A stretch of 64,000 nt of DNA, taken from the NCBI RefSeq assembly GCF_918741285.1, contig NZ_CAKKNC010000016.1, forward strand, positions 48,992 to 112,991, written 5' to 3'. A program made the translations under genes and the position numbers. Below are positions 44,277 through 52,782 of the stretch, one piece after another. Every line of letters begins with the position of its first letter. The stretch's first letter is position 1. Under the pieces are notes generated by a model that saw only the letters and a program-made list of their open reading frames with translations, did no database searches and was not told where the DNA came from. The stretch is from Sphingobium sp. CECT 9361. GTDB lineage: Bacteria > Pseudomonadota > Alphaproteobacteria > Sphingomonadales > Sphingomonadaceae.

Positions 44277-44346
44277 GCATCAAATCCACCCCAACGCAGC
44301 GGCCTCCCGGCAGCCAAGATTATTCTAAAGCAAAGAATCCATCACA

Positions 44347-45723
44347 GTGAAGTCTCATCAAAGGGCGGCCTGGATCGCAGAAATCCGGGCGTTGAGTGCA
44401 TTGGCGCTGCCATTCGTCATTGGCAACCTCGCGTGGTCGCTTGTGGCGGCGAGCAACCTGTTCCTGCTGGGCCGGGTAAGTGCCGAGGCAATGGCAGCCG
44501 GTTCGCTCGCCACCAATCTCTACAATGCCCTCCAAATATTTGGCATGGGGATTGCGACTGCTGTGTCCCCGATGATCGCTCGCGAGCGCGGACGGCGCAA
44601 ATTTGCGGTGCGCGACATCCGCCGCACGGTTCGCCAAGGCATGTGGGTAACGCTCGCGATTTGCTTGCCGGTTTGGGCTTTGCTCTGGCACGCTGAATCG
44701 ATTCTCCTCGCCTTGGGACAGCAAGCCGCATTGTCCGCCCAGGCGGCATCGCTTCTACGCGGACTGCAATGGGCTCTTCTTCCCTATTTATGGTTCTATG
44801 TTCTAAGGCACTATGTCGGCGCTATGGAACGCCCGATCTGGGGCGTCATAATTACGCTAATCGCGCTGCCTGTGAATTTTCTTGCGGGGTGGACACTCAT
44901 TCTGGGCAATCTCGGAATGCCCGCGCTGGGACTATTCGGCGCCGGTCTGGCAAGCAGCCTCACGGCGGTCACGATGCTTGTAGCGATAGTCATCGTCATC
45001 TCACGCGACCGCCAGTTCAGGCGTTTTCAACTGTTTGGCCGCTTCTGGGTGGCAGACTGGCCGCGCTTCGGCTCGCTGCTCAGGCTTGGCATGCCCATTG
45101 CCGTCCTCTTTGCGATGGAAGTGACCGTGTTCAATGCGGCTGCTTTTCTGATGGGTACTATCGGGCAAGCATCGCTCGCTGCCCATGCCATAGCCAATCA
45201 GGCCGCCGCGCTGGCCTTCATGATACCGCTTGGGATCAGTCAGGCCGCAACGATCCGAGCAGGCCTTGGGTTTGGCCGGGGTGATGCGGATGCAGTCAGA
45301 CGGTCAGGCCGAGTTGCCCTCACTGTCGGCGTTGGCTTCGCCGTTGCCGCCGCTACTTTGCTTGCGGTGTTGCCAACCCAGTTCATCGGCCTTTTCCTTG
45401 ACCTGCGCGACCCCGCAAATGTCGAAGTCGTACGTCTGGCGACAAGCTTTATCTATGTGGCAGCTCTGTTTCAGTTGTTCGATTCCACTCAGGCTGTAAG
45501 CGCTGGGCTCTTACGCGGCCTGCACGATACCAAAGTGCCAATGATCATCGCGGCGACGGGATATTGGGTTTTCGGCATGGGTATCGGATCGTTCCTGGCC
45601 TTCAGGACTCCGCTGGCCGGCCTTGGCATCTGGATTGGTCTTGCCAGCGGGTTGGCGGTGGTGGCGCCGTTCCTGGCCTGGCGCTGGTTCTCGACAATAA
45701 GTCGGCTCGCCGTGCGCGCGTGA
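44347..45723 (+). CDS. MATE family efflux transporter
   Basis: A 458-residue membrane protein with about 12 helices arranged as two six-helix halves. Typical stretches include LPFVIGNLAWSLVAASNLFLLG in helix 1 and MIPLGISQAATIRAGLGFGR at the start of the second half. It would export drugs or metabolites by Na or H antiport. Start is a GTG at 44347 and is not strongly supported; the N-terminus fits. It is 70 bases after the Lrp-type regulator, on the same strand. Confidence 0.85.
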   Translation: MKSHQRAAWIAEIRALSALALPFVIGNLAWSLVAASNLFLLGRVSAEAMAAGSLATNLYNALQIFGMGIATAVSPMIARERGRRKFAVRDIRRTVRQGMWVTLAICLPVWALLWHAESILLALGQQAALSAQAASLLRGLQWALLPYLWFYVLRHYVGAMERPIWGVIITLIALPVNFLAGWTLILGNLGMPALGLFGAGLASSLTAVTMLVAIVIVISRDRQFRRFQLFGRFWVADWPRFGSLLRLGMPIAVLFAMEVTVFNAAAFLMGTIGQASLAAHAIANQAAALAFMIPLGISQAATIRAGLGFGRGDADAVRRSGRVALTVGVGFAVAAATLLAVLPTQFIGLFLDLRDPANVEVVRLATSFIYVAALFQLFDSTQAVSAGLLRGLHDTKVPMIIAATGYWVFGMGIGSFLAFRTPLAGLGIWIGLASGLAVVAPFLAWRWFSTISRLAVRA

Positions 45724-45768
45724 TCAACGCAAGCTATGCAAAGCAGTGCGCCGACAACTGGCAAAGAC

Positions 45769-47196
45769 TTATGCGCCCAACCCACCCATCAGCGCATATT
45801 TAATGTTCATATAATCCGACAGACCGTGGCGTGAGCCCTCGCGCCCCATGCCGGATTGCTTGACGCCCCCAAAGGGCGCGGTCTCTGTCGAGAGAATGCC
45901 CTCATTGATGGCGACCATTCCATATTCCAGCTTCTCCATGACGCGCCAGACACGACCAAGGTCGCGACTGTAGAGATAAGCGGCCAGCCCGTAGATGGTG
46001 TCATTGGCAATGGAGATGGCCTCGGCCTCATCCTTGAAGCGGATGACGGGTGCAACTGGACCGAAAATCTCGTCCTGCACAATGCTCATGTCCCGTGTGA
46101 CGCCCGTGAGCACCGTGGCAGGATAGAAGGCGCCTTGCGCGCCAGTACCGCCCGTGCGCACGGCGCACCCAGCTGCGGCGGCCTCTTCCACGAGACCGGC
46201 GACACGCGCTGCCTCGCGCGCATCGATCAGTGGACCGAGGTCGACACCCTCGCTTAAGCCATCGCCCATCTGCAACTGGCCAACCCGTGCTACCAGCTTC
46301 TCAACAAATGCGTCATGCACGCCATCCTGCACAAGCAGGCGATTGGCGCACACACATGTCTGCCCGGCATTGCGATATTTCGACAGGATTACGCCTTCTA
46401 CCGCAGCATCCAGATCCGCATCTTCAAAGACGATGAAGGGCGCATTGCCACCTAGTTCCAGGCTAAGCCGCGTAACCTGTTGGGCAGCCTGCGCCATCAG
46501 TATCTTGCCCACATGCGTAGACCCTGTGAAACTGAGCTTGCGGATAAGCGGATGACTGCAAAACAGTGCGCCGATCTTGGATGAGGTTTTGGTGGGCGTG
46601 ACGCGGAACAGGTCGGCGGGAATGCCCGCCTGATGCGCAAGCGCCTCAAGAATGAGCGCGGTAAGTGGCGTCGCCTCGGGTGGCTTGACGACAATTGCGC
46701 AGCCCGCCGCCAGAGCCGGGGCGACCTTGCGCGTGATCATCGCCATCGGGAAATTCCACGGCGTGATTGCTGCGCACGTGCCGACCGGCTGACGAATTGT
46801 GAGCGTGCGGCTGTTCGGGGAAAAGCCTGGGATCACCTCACCATAGGCGCGCTTGCCCTCCTCTGCGAACCATTCGACATAGGATGCGCCATAGGCAACT
46901 TCGCCCTTCGCCTCACGAAATGGCTTGCCGCTCTCCATGCTCATGATCCGGGCAAGCTCATCGCTATTAAGCAGGATCAACTCGTGCCAGCGCCGCAATA
47001 TGTTCGCGCGCTGCTGGGCAGTCTTCATTTGCCAGTCGGCGCGGACCGCATCTGCCTTATCGATGATGGCGGACACCATGTCGCTATCATGGCTCTTCAC
47101 GCGGGCAATCAGCTGGTCATTGGCGGGATTATAGACGGCAACGCCGTCCGCATCGCAGAAGCTGTCGTTGATCAGCGATAGAATATGGGATGTCAT
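45769..47196 (-). CDS. NAD(P)-dependent aldehyde dehydrogenase, succinate-semialdehyde type
   Basis: A 475-residue ALDH with ITPWNFPMAMITRKVAPALA, the catalytic Glu block LSLELGGNAP, catalytic Cys in RNAGQTCVCANRLL and FGGVKQSGMGREG near the end. The NRLLVQ following the Cys and the overall length match the GabD subfamily. It closes the long leftward operon starting at 54285 and may oxidise a semialdehyde released by the preceding enzymes. An adjacent aminotransferase also fits a semialdehyde supply, but the substrate is unproven. Confidence 0.85.
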   Translation of the reverse strand: MTSHILSLINDSFCDADGVAVYNPANDQLIARVKSHDSDMVSAIIDKADAVRADWQMKTAQQRANILRRWHELILLNSDELARIMSMESGKPFREAKGEVAYGASYVEWFAEEGKRAYGEVIPGFSPNSRTLTIRQPVGTCAAITPWNFPMAMITRKVAPALAAGCAIVVKPPEATPLTALILEALAHQAGIPADLFRVTPTKTSSKIGALFCSHPLIRKLSFTGSTHVGKILMAQAAQQVTRLSLELGGNAPFIVFEDADLDAAVEGVILSKYRNAGQTCVCANRLLVQDGVHDAFVEKLVARVGQLQMGDGLSEGVDLGPLIDAREAARVAGLVEEAAAAGCAVRTGGTGAQGAFYPATVLTGVTRDMSIVQDEIFGPVAPVIRFKDEAEAISIANDTIYGLAAYLYSRDLGRVWRVMEKLEYGMVAINEGILSTETAPFGGVKQSGMGREGSRHGLSDYMNIKYALMGGLGA

Positions 47197-47253
47197 GAGG
47201 GGACCTTCAGTGAATCAGGCAAAGCGCGGTCTAAAGCACCATTACTTTTGCGC

Positions 47254-48030
47254 TTACAAATAGATGCCGCGCGAATAGCCCCCATCTATGGCGATGGATT
47301 CTCCATTGATGGAGCCGCCATGCGCGCTCGCGAGGAAAGCAATCGCTTCACCCACTTCTTGCGGCATAGAGAGGCGGCGTGTGGGAATCTGGCTGACAAA
47401 TTCAGCCTCGATCTCATGCGGCGAGACGGCTTTCTCGGCTGCCATGTCGACAAATAATTCATCGAGATGCGGCGTGCGCGTCAGACCGGGATGCACAGCG
47501 TTGACCGTGAGGCCGAAAGGACCAAGCTGATCCGCCAGTACTTTCGTGAGGTGCGTTACGGCCACATTGCGCAGGCCACTCAGCGTATCGCTCGACCGTC
47601 CGGTGAGACCGCCGACATTGATAATGCAGCCCAATCCGCGCGCCTTCATGATAGGCACGACCGCCTGAATGCAGCGCAGATAGCCGCCAACCTTTGTGTC
47701 TGTGTCCGCCACCAGCGCATCGACATCGACCTGCTCTATGGAGCCACCGATGGGGTTGCTGCTAGCAGCGGCATTCACCAACAGGTCGATCCTGCCGAAT
47801 TGCTCGACGGCCTTGGCGACCATCGTGTTAACGGAAGCCGTGTCGGTCACATCGCAACTGATCGCTTCAACGCGCGTCGAACCGCCGAGCTTTTCAGCAG
47901 CTTTGCGCAGGCCAACCATATTTCGTGCTACCAATACGAGGGCATAACCCTTGTTGCACAGCACCTGTGCGATGCCCGGCGCCATGCCGCCACTTGCGCC
48001 CGTAATGATAGCGACGGGATTGCCCGTCAT
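47254..48030 (-). CDS. Short-chain dehydrogenase-like protein lacking the catalytic Tyr/Lys
   Basis: A 258-residue SDR-fold protein. The cofactor loop TGASGGMAPG (10-19) and C-terminal SINGESIAIDGGY are intact. At the catalytic YxxxK position it has SGLRN (151-155), and the usual Ser motif is replaced by NVGGLTG. It shares this form with the SDR at 55231, where the site is SGMRN. It could bind NAD without classical dehydrogenase chemistry, use another acid-base residue, or act structurally. Four-base overlap with the thiamine-enzyme gene upstream, 57 bases before the aldehyde dehydrogenase gene. Confidence 0.75.
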   Translation of the reverse strand: MTGNPVAIITGASGGMAPGIAQVLCNKGYALVLVARNMVGLRKAAEKLGGSTRVEAISCDVTDTASVNTMVAKAVEQFGRIDLLVNAAASSNPIGGSIEQVDVDALVADTDTKVGGYLRCIQAVVPIMKARGLGCIINVGGLTGRSSDTLSGLRNVAVTHLTKVLADQLGPFGLTVNAVHPGLTRTPHLDELFVDMAAEKAVSPHEIEAEFVSQIPTRRLSMPQEVGEAIAFLASAHGGSINGESIAIDGGYSRGIYL

Positions 48031-49598
48031 GGCAATTCCGCCTGAATCAACAGCGGACCATCATGCGACAGACCGCGTGCGAGAGCGGCATCGAACTCGC
48101 CAGCCGTCGTCACCCGTACAGCCTCGACCCCATAGCCCGCAGCTAGCGCAGTCCAGTCAGCGCGCGGGTTGTCGAGGCGGGTCAGAGAGGCAATCACCGG
48201 ATCCTCCAAGGGCGCTTCAACGCGGTTGAGTTCGGTCTGCAGAATGCCATAGCGGTGATTGGCCGCGATAATGATCGTCACGGGCAGCTTCTCGCGGGCC
48301 ATCGTCCAGAGGGATTGCACCGTATAATGGCCGCTTCCATCCGACTGGAGCGACACCACACGGCTACCCGGTGCAGCGAGCGCAGCGCCCACCGCACACG
48401 GCAGACCCTGACCGATAGCGCCGCCGGTGTTCGTCATCACACGATGACGCCGCGCATGGCCTGCATTGCGCAGCCACGGACCGCCAAGGGTGGAACCTTC
48501 CAGCGAGATGATGGCGTCATCCGGCAATTGCTGGACGAGACTGTCCACGATCATGTCTGCCGAGAGTGGCGCATCTGGCGCCCGCGCGGTAGGCCTGCGC
48601 GGTGCCTTGGCGGCAGGTGCGGCTACCGCTCCATCGAGACGCGCGGCCAACGCCTCAAGCGCTGCAACGCCTGCCTCGGCAGGGTCGCTCAAGCACAGCA
48701 AGCGTTCATCGGGGACGAGCTGGCTTGGAAAGCCTTCATAGCCAAAATAGCTGATCGGCTTGAGTGCGCCAGCCAGCACAACACGGGCCTCGCCCATCTG
48801 GCGGATCACGTCTTCTGGGAAATAGGCCTGCCGTTCAATGGGAGGAAGATCGCCGCCCAATGGCACGATCGCAGGGTAAGGCTCCATCAGCACACGCCCC
48901 CCGACCTTCGCCACAATATCCGCCGCAGCGCGCTGGCCCTGCTCAGTCAATGCGTCGCCCCCCAGCAGCAGGATCAGGTCCTGCGCGCCAGTGACGAATT
49001 CTGCGGCCTTGTCGATATGCGCCGCGCCCACGGTGCGCCGGGCTGGTGGCGCAACCGGCACAGTGACGGGATCAACCTGCACGTCCATGATGTCCGTCGG
49101 CACGATCAGCGTAGTGGGGCCGCCGGGCGCGCCTGCCGCTGCTTCAAGCACACGGGCCACATCAGTTCCGATTGCCTGCGGATCGCGCATCCGCACCACA
49201 GCAACGGAAACAGGCGATGCAAGCGATTCAATATCCGATGTGAGCGGCGCGTCATAAGGCAGGTGCCAGCTCGCATGGTCCCCAATGATGGTCACAATAG
49301 CGGAGCGCGCACGGCGAGCATTGTGCAGATTGGCGATGCCATTGCCAAAACCCGGCCCGAGGTGCAGCAAAGTCAGCGGCGTCTGGCCGGACACACGCGC
49401 ATAGCCATCCGCCGCGCCGGTGCAAACGCCCTCGAACAGGGCAAGCACGGAGCGGATTTCAGGCACATCGGCAAGCGCATCGACGAGCGTCAGTTCAGTT
49501 GTGCCGGGGTTTGCGAAGCAGATGCGCGCGCCCCCAGCATGCAGCGCCTTTAGCAGCGCAACCGCGCCATTGCCGCTCTTCGTCTCTGCATGTTCCAT
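48027..49598 (-). CDS. Thiamine-diphosphate-dependent enzyme (acetolactate synthase-like)
   Basis: About 523 residues from an ATG at 49598, with AAGGACGAGG just upstream; an earlier ATG at 49628 overlaps the hydrolase stop. It has the N-terminal Pyr-domain Glu in LALFEGVCTGAADGYAR, the central domain, and the cofactor-binding SDGSGHYTVQSLWTMARE in place of the usual GDG. It resembles acetolactate-synthase-like and benzoylformate-decarboxylase-like enzymes that act on 2-oxo acids. Substrate is unknown. It is in the middle of the leftward operon, four-base coupled to the SDR gene. Confidence 0.82.
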   Translation of the reverse strand: MEHAETKSGNGAVALLKALHAGGARICFANPGTTELTLVDALADVPEIRSVLALFEGVCTGAADGYARVSGQTPLTLLHLGPGFGNGIANLHNARRARSAIVTIIGDHASWHLPYDAPLTSDIESLASPVSVAVVRMRDPQAIGTDVARVLEAAAGAPGGPTTLIVPTDIMDVQVDPVTVPVAPPARRTVGAAHIDKAAEFVTGAQDLILLLGGDALTEQGQRAAADIVAKVGGRVLMEPYPAIVPLGGDLPPIERQAYFPEDVIRQMGEARVVLAGALKPISYFGYEGFPSQLVPDERLLCLSDPAEAGVAALEALAARLDGAVAAPAAKAPRRPTARAPDAPLSADMIVDSLVQQLPDDAIISLEGSTLGGPWLRNAGHARRHRVMTNTGGAIGQGLPCAVGAALAAPGSRVVSLQSDGSGHYTVQSLWTMAREKLPVTIIIAANHRYGILQTELNRVEAPLEDPVIASLTRLDNPRADWTALAAGYGVEAVRVTTAGEFDAALARGLSHDGPLLIQAELP

Positions 49599-49624
49599 CG
49601 CGCCTCGTCCTTCGCTTGAGGTTG

Positions 49625-50551
49625 TCATGCCGGGGCCGCAGCGGACCGGACGCCCGCCAGAAACCCGGCCACAAGGCCATGAAAAATATCGGGTGCATCA
49701 TCGTGCACATAATGGCTGGCCGAAGGCACGGTGGCATGGGTGATGCGCGGGTTGCGGCGCTCCATTTCTTCCACTGCCTCCAGCTTGCAGAAATCCGAGC
49801 GGCCGCCACGGATCACGAACGCAGGCACGCGGATTGCATCGACGACGGGCCATAGATCCACTACGCGCGCAGGATCAGGCTCCATGCGCGTGCGGCTGAC
49901 ACCTGCCGCATCGTAACGCCACTCAACCCGCCCATTGGCGTTTTCCCGTAGACTTTCTGCAACGCGCTGCTCGATGGCTTCCGCGCCCACGGTGGGCCGG
50001 GCCGCGTGCCAATAAGCGCGCGCTGCGTTCCAATCCGCAAAGTCGCTTGGAAGCGCCTTCATTTCCGCCTTGATGCGCTCGGCACCGGCACCGCTGATCG
50101 ATGCACCGGGCGCAATATCCTCGATGATGAGCGCGTCAATCCGCTCGGGGTTACGCGCCGCATAGACATAGGCCGTGGTCCCGCCCATCGAATGGCCAAG
50201 CAGCGTGAAGCGTCCGAGGCCAAGTCGCTCAACAAGCACTTCCAGATCGCTCAGATAGAAATCTGTGTAATAATTGGCTGCCGGGTCCCAATCGCTTTCA
50301 CCCCGCCCGCGCTGATCGAGTGCAATCACGCGGCGGCTGTCACCCAGTGCAGCAGCAAGGCCGCGCCACGTGCCCGAATAGCCGCGCAGGCCATGCAGCA
50401 AAATAAGCGGATCGCCAGCCGGATCGCCCCATTCGCGCACCCGCAAGCTTAAGCCGTCGCGGGTCTTGATGAAGCCTTCTCTCTCCCCCTGCGCCTTGGG
50501 CACTGGTAGTGGAGGATGGCTCGACAGGGAAGATGCCGGCTGGCTGACCAT
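49625..50551 (-). CDS. Alpha/beta hydrolase
   Basis: A 308-residue hydrolase beginning at the ATG one base after the previous stop. The nucleophile elbow is LLGHSMGG (Ser about residue 122), the oxyanion-side HGLRGYSGTW lies near 57, the acid is probably in RGGRSDFC near 264 and the His in PSASHYVHDD near 288. Enzymes of this form hydrolyse esters, lactones or C-C bonds such as meta-cleavage products. Substrate undetermined. Its place with a VOC protein and a hydratase-like gene hints at ring- or chain-fission chemistry. Confidence 0.8.
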   Translation of the reverse strand: MVSQPASSLSSHPPLPVPKAQGEREGFIKTRDGLSLRVREWGDPAGDPLILLHGLRGYSGTWRGLAAALGDSRRVIALDQRGRGESDWDPAANYYTDFYLSDLEVLVERLGLGRFTLLGHSMGGTTAYVYAARNPERIDALIIEDIAPGASISGAGAERIKAEMKALPSDFADWNAARAYWHAARPTVGAEAIEQRVAESLRENANGRVEWRYDAAGVSRTRMEPDPARVVDLWPVVDAIRVPAFVIRGGRSDFCKLEAVEEMERRNPRITHATVPSASHYVHDDAPDIFHGLVAGFLAGVRSAAAPA

Positions 50552-50552
50552 A

Positions 50553-51158
50553 TCAGACCAGACCGTCTTCGCCGCGCACCTGCGAGGCTTCAAGGCCGCC
50601 AAGGCGCGCATTGAGGCGACCGCGGGTGGCAAATGCCCAGCAGACGATCACTTCATCGCGATTGGGCGCATCGTCGAATGATACGCTCATCGTGTCATAG
50701 TGGGAGCGCACGTAGAGCGCATCCTTGTGAGCAAGCGGAATATCCAGAATAGTGCCGGGCACGCCGCGCTTGCCCGTGGAGGGCACCCAGGACTTGGCAC
50801 CGCCCAGGGCGTCGCGCACCGGGTTGGCTGCCGGATTAGTCAGCAAGGCGTTGCCATGCTCATATTCGCCGTCAAGCCCGACGAGAATGGCCTTGCCATA
50901 GCTTTCGATTGCGCGGCCACCGGTCAACTCCGCCAGGCGACGGCCCACTTCGATGCCGATCGAGGGCGATGCCTCGATCCAGACGCTCAGATCCTCGACA
51001 TACTCACCCGCATAGGGGTTCTGGATGCAGGCTGCGATCATATACTTGAATACGGGTTCACCATCGGCTGCCGCACCGGTCTCACCGCTGCAAATTTCCT
51101 GAATCTGGCTGAACCATCTGCGGATCTTGAACGCTTCAAGGCCTTGGGGATTGCTCAT
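50553..51158 (-). CDS. Amino-acid-synthesis-family protein (AA_synth-like)
   Basis: A 201-residue protein that fits the amino acid synthesis family (PF06684 in my recollection). Recognisable pieces are LEAFKIRRWFSQIQEI at the N-terminus, IAACIQNPYAGEYVEDL near residue 45, and YGKAILVGLDGEYEHGNALL around 90-110. The ATG at 51158 is preferred to one at 51185. No biochemical activity is established for this family. It sits between the VOC and hydrolase genes of the operon, so a direct role in the same pathway is likely. Confidence 0.7.
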   Translation of the reverse strand: MSNPQGLEAFKIRRWFSQIQEICSGETGAAADGEPVFKYMIAACIQNPYAGEYVEDLSVWIEASPSIGIEVGRRLAELTGGRAIESYGKAILVGLDGEYEHGNALLTNPAANPVRDALGGAKSWVPSTGKRGVPGTILDIPLAHKDALYVRSHYDTMSVSFDDAPNRDEVIVCWAFATRGRLNARLGGLEASQVRGEDGLV

Positions 51159-51212
51159 AAACTTTCCTTTCTCAACATGCGGCACATGCGAAATATCTTA
51201 CGCGGGCCAGTA

Positions 51213-51725
51213 TCAATTTCCGGATGGGTCTGGATTGCGGAGCGGCTCAAGCTCGACCGGATCGGCCTGCCCCTCATTGCCGCGCAGTTCTGCGATGGAC
51301 GCACCGCCTTCGGGCGAAACGCGCTGATGAAACACCTCTAGCATGTGACCATCGGGATCGTAGAAATAGATCCCGGTAGACACTCCATGATCGAGAACCT
51401 CAGCAATCTTCACGCCCTTGTCGAGGAAGAAGGCGTAGATGCGGCGCAGATCATCTGCGCTGTCCGTGGCCAGCCGCAGACCGATATGTTCGAACTCGCG
51501 GCCCTTTTCATCCGGGGCGTCATTAGGGAACAGCGCAATGTCATGATCGTGCACGCCGAAGCTCAAAAACACACCGCCCTTGTAGGGTCCATCGCCAGCG
51601 CGGGCGCTGATCGACATGTTGAGCATCTCGCAATACCATTGCGCCGACGCCTCAGGATCTTTGACGAACAAGACGATGTGCGCGATTGCAGCAACACGAA
51701 CGGGTGAAAGATCAGCCTGTGACAT
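51213..51725 (-). CDS. VOC (glyoxalase/bleomycin-resistance/dioxygenase superfamily) protein
   Basis: A 170-residue VOC protein. Two babab units are seen: AHIVLFVKDPEASAQWYCEML (His metal ligand) and FEHIGLRLATDSADDLRR (second His), ending at GHMLEVFH (Glu ligand). The metal set fits a divalent-metal isomerase, epoxide-opening or ring-cleaving enzyme. At 170 residues it is shorter than extradiol dioxygenases (near 290), so I do not call it one. It starts 14 bases inside the end of the propeller gene, strongly coupled. Confidence 0.75.
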   Translation of the reverse strand: MSQADLSPVRVAAIAHIVLFVKDPEASAQWYCEMLNMSISARAGDGPYKGGVFLSFGVHDHDIALFPNDAPDEKGREFEHIGLRLATDSADDLRRIYAFFLDKGVKIAEVLDHGVSTGIYFYDPDGHMLEVFHQRVSPEGGASIAELRGNEGQADPVELEPLRNPDPSGN

Positions 51726-52746
51726 GAGGTAACTCCATATCCTGCGGGACAGCGTCCACCCAGACGAGATCGGTGATCTCGTTAAATTCGCGCCATTCCT
51801 TGGTCCAGTGATGACCGCCATCTTCGCTGCGGTAAAGGTTGCCAAACTTGGTGCCGGCCAGCAAGAAATCCGGATTTGCCACGTTGCTGCCAAATGCCCA
51901 CAGGCAACTATTGGCAGGCGTATCCATCTCCATCGGCGTCCAGCTTTCGCCTGCGTCATCAGAAGCGAACACAGCAGCCTTGGTACCCGGCGTTCCGTCG
52001 CCAATGCCCAGCAACAACTTACGGTTGCTGCCGTGCTTGCGCTCAAGTTTACGCGAATAGCGCAGACCCCAAGTGTCACGCGCATTCATATAGGTCCAGC
52101 TCTTGCCGTCATCGGTGGAACGGAAAAGTGACACCACGGTGAGCACCAGGATCACCTTGGGATCGCCGGGCATGATCACGATGTCGTGAACATCCGAATT
52201 ACCCGGATGTTGTTCCCACTCGGTATCGAGGCGCTTCCAGCTATCGCCGCCGTCACGCGAACGGAAATAACCGCCCTCCTCCACGCCAACCATCACATCA
52301 TTGGCATCATCCGGATCAATCGCAATGGCAAGCATCCGTGGACGGCTGACGCCCGCGCAGCGCTCCGGCATTTCGAGCGGCGTGCGCTCCCAGCTCGCGC
52401 CGCCGTCACGAGAGCGGAACAGGATCGACCGGGTCGGCGAACCAGTACCTGCATAGATGACCTTGGGATCGCTCTCGCTCGCTACCAACTTCCACACAGC
52501 ATAATCATTGAGCGCACAATCAACGCGATCCCAACGCGATCCGCTGTCTGCGCTGCGGAACAAGCCGCGCTCGGCACCCGCGAAGATCGCTCGTGGATCG
52601 GCAGGGTCGATCAGCAGGCAGCGCACCCGGTCGTCAAACTCAAGGTCTTGCCCGGTGTTGATCCGATACCAGCTTTTGCCGTCGTCATGACTGCGCATCA
52701 CAGCTTGGCCATCTGTCGCGACGAGAAGCGTGCGTTCGTTGGTCAT
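51712..52746 (-). CDS. Asp-box (BNR) beta-propeller protein, apparently cytoplasmic
   Basis: A 344-residue protein with seven Asp-box repeats: SHDDGKSW, SADSGSRW, SRDGGASW, SRDGGDSW, STDDGKSW, SDDAGESW and SEDGGHHW. They are spaced regularly enough for a seven-bladed propeller. There is no signal peptide and no transmembrane helix. Members elsewhere are sialidases or secreted photosystem-type proteins, but a sialidase active site is not evident. Its position between two metabolic genes in the operon suggests a cytoplasmic enzyme or scaffold. I do not assign a function. Confidence 0.75.
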   Translation of the reverse strand: MTNERTLLVATDGQAVMRSHDDGKSWYRINTGQDLEFDDRVRCLLIDPADPRAIFAGAERGLFRSADSGSRWDRVDCALNDYAVWKLVASESDPKVIYAGTGSPTRSILFRSRDGGASWERTPLEMPERCAGVSRPRMLAIAIDPDDANDVMVGVEEGGYFRSRDGGDSWKRLDTEWEQHPGNSDVHDIVIMPGDPKVILVLTVVSLFRSTDDGKSWTYMNARDTWGLRYSRKLERKHGSNRKLLLGIGDGTPGTKAAVFASDDAGESWTPMEMDTPANSCLWAFGSNVANPDFLLAGTKFGNLYRSEDGGHHWTKEWREFNEITDLVWVDAVPQDMELPHVTG

Positions 52747-52782
52747 TTGATCTCATCCTTCATCATATTTTCCGGCCAGCAA

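Noticed and set aside
48255..49553. 432-residue open frame on the plus strand
   Set aside because: Antisense to the thiamine-diphosphate enzyme; composition rich in His, Arg and Cys without motifs.
51213..51725. Calling the VOC protein an extradiol ring-cleavage dioxygenase
   Set aside because: It is 170 residues, well short of type I extradiol enzymes near 290, and many VOC proteins with the same metal residues are isomerases or hydrolases.
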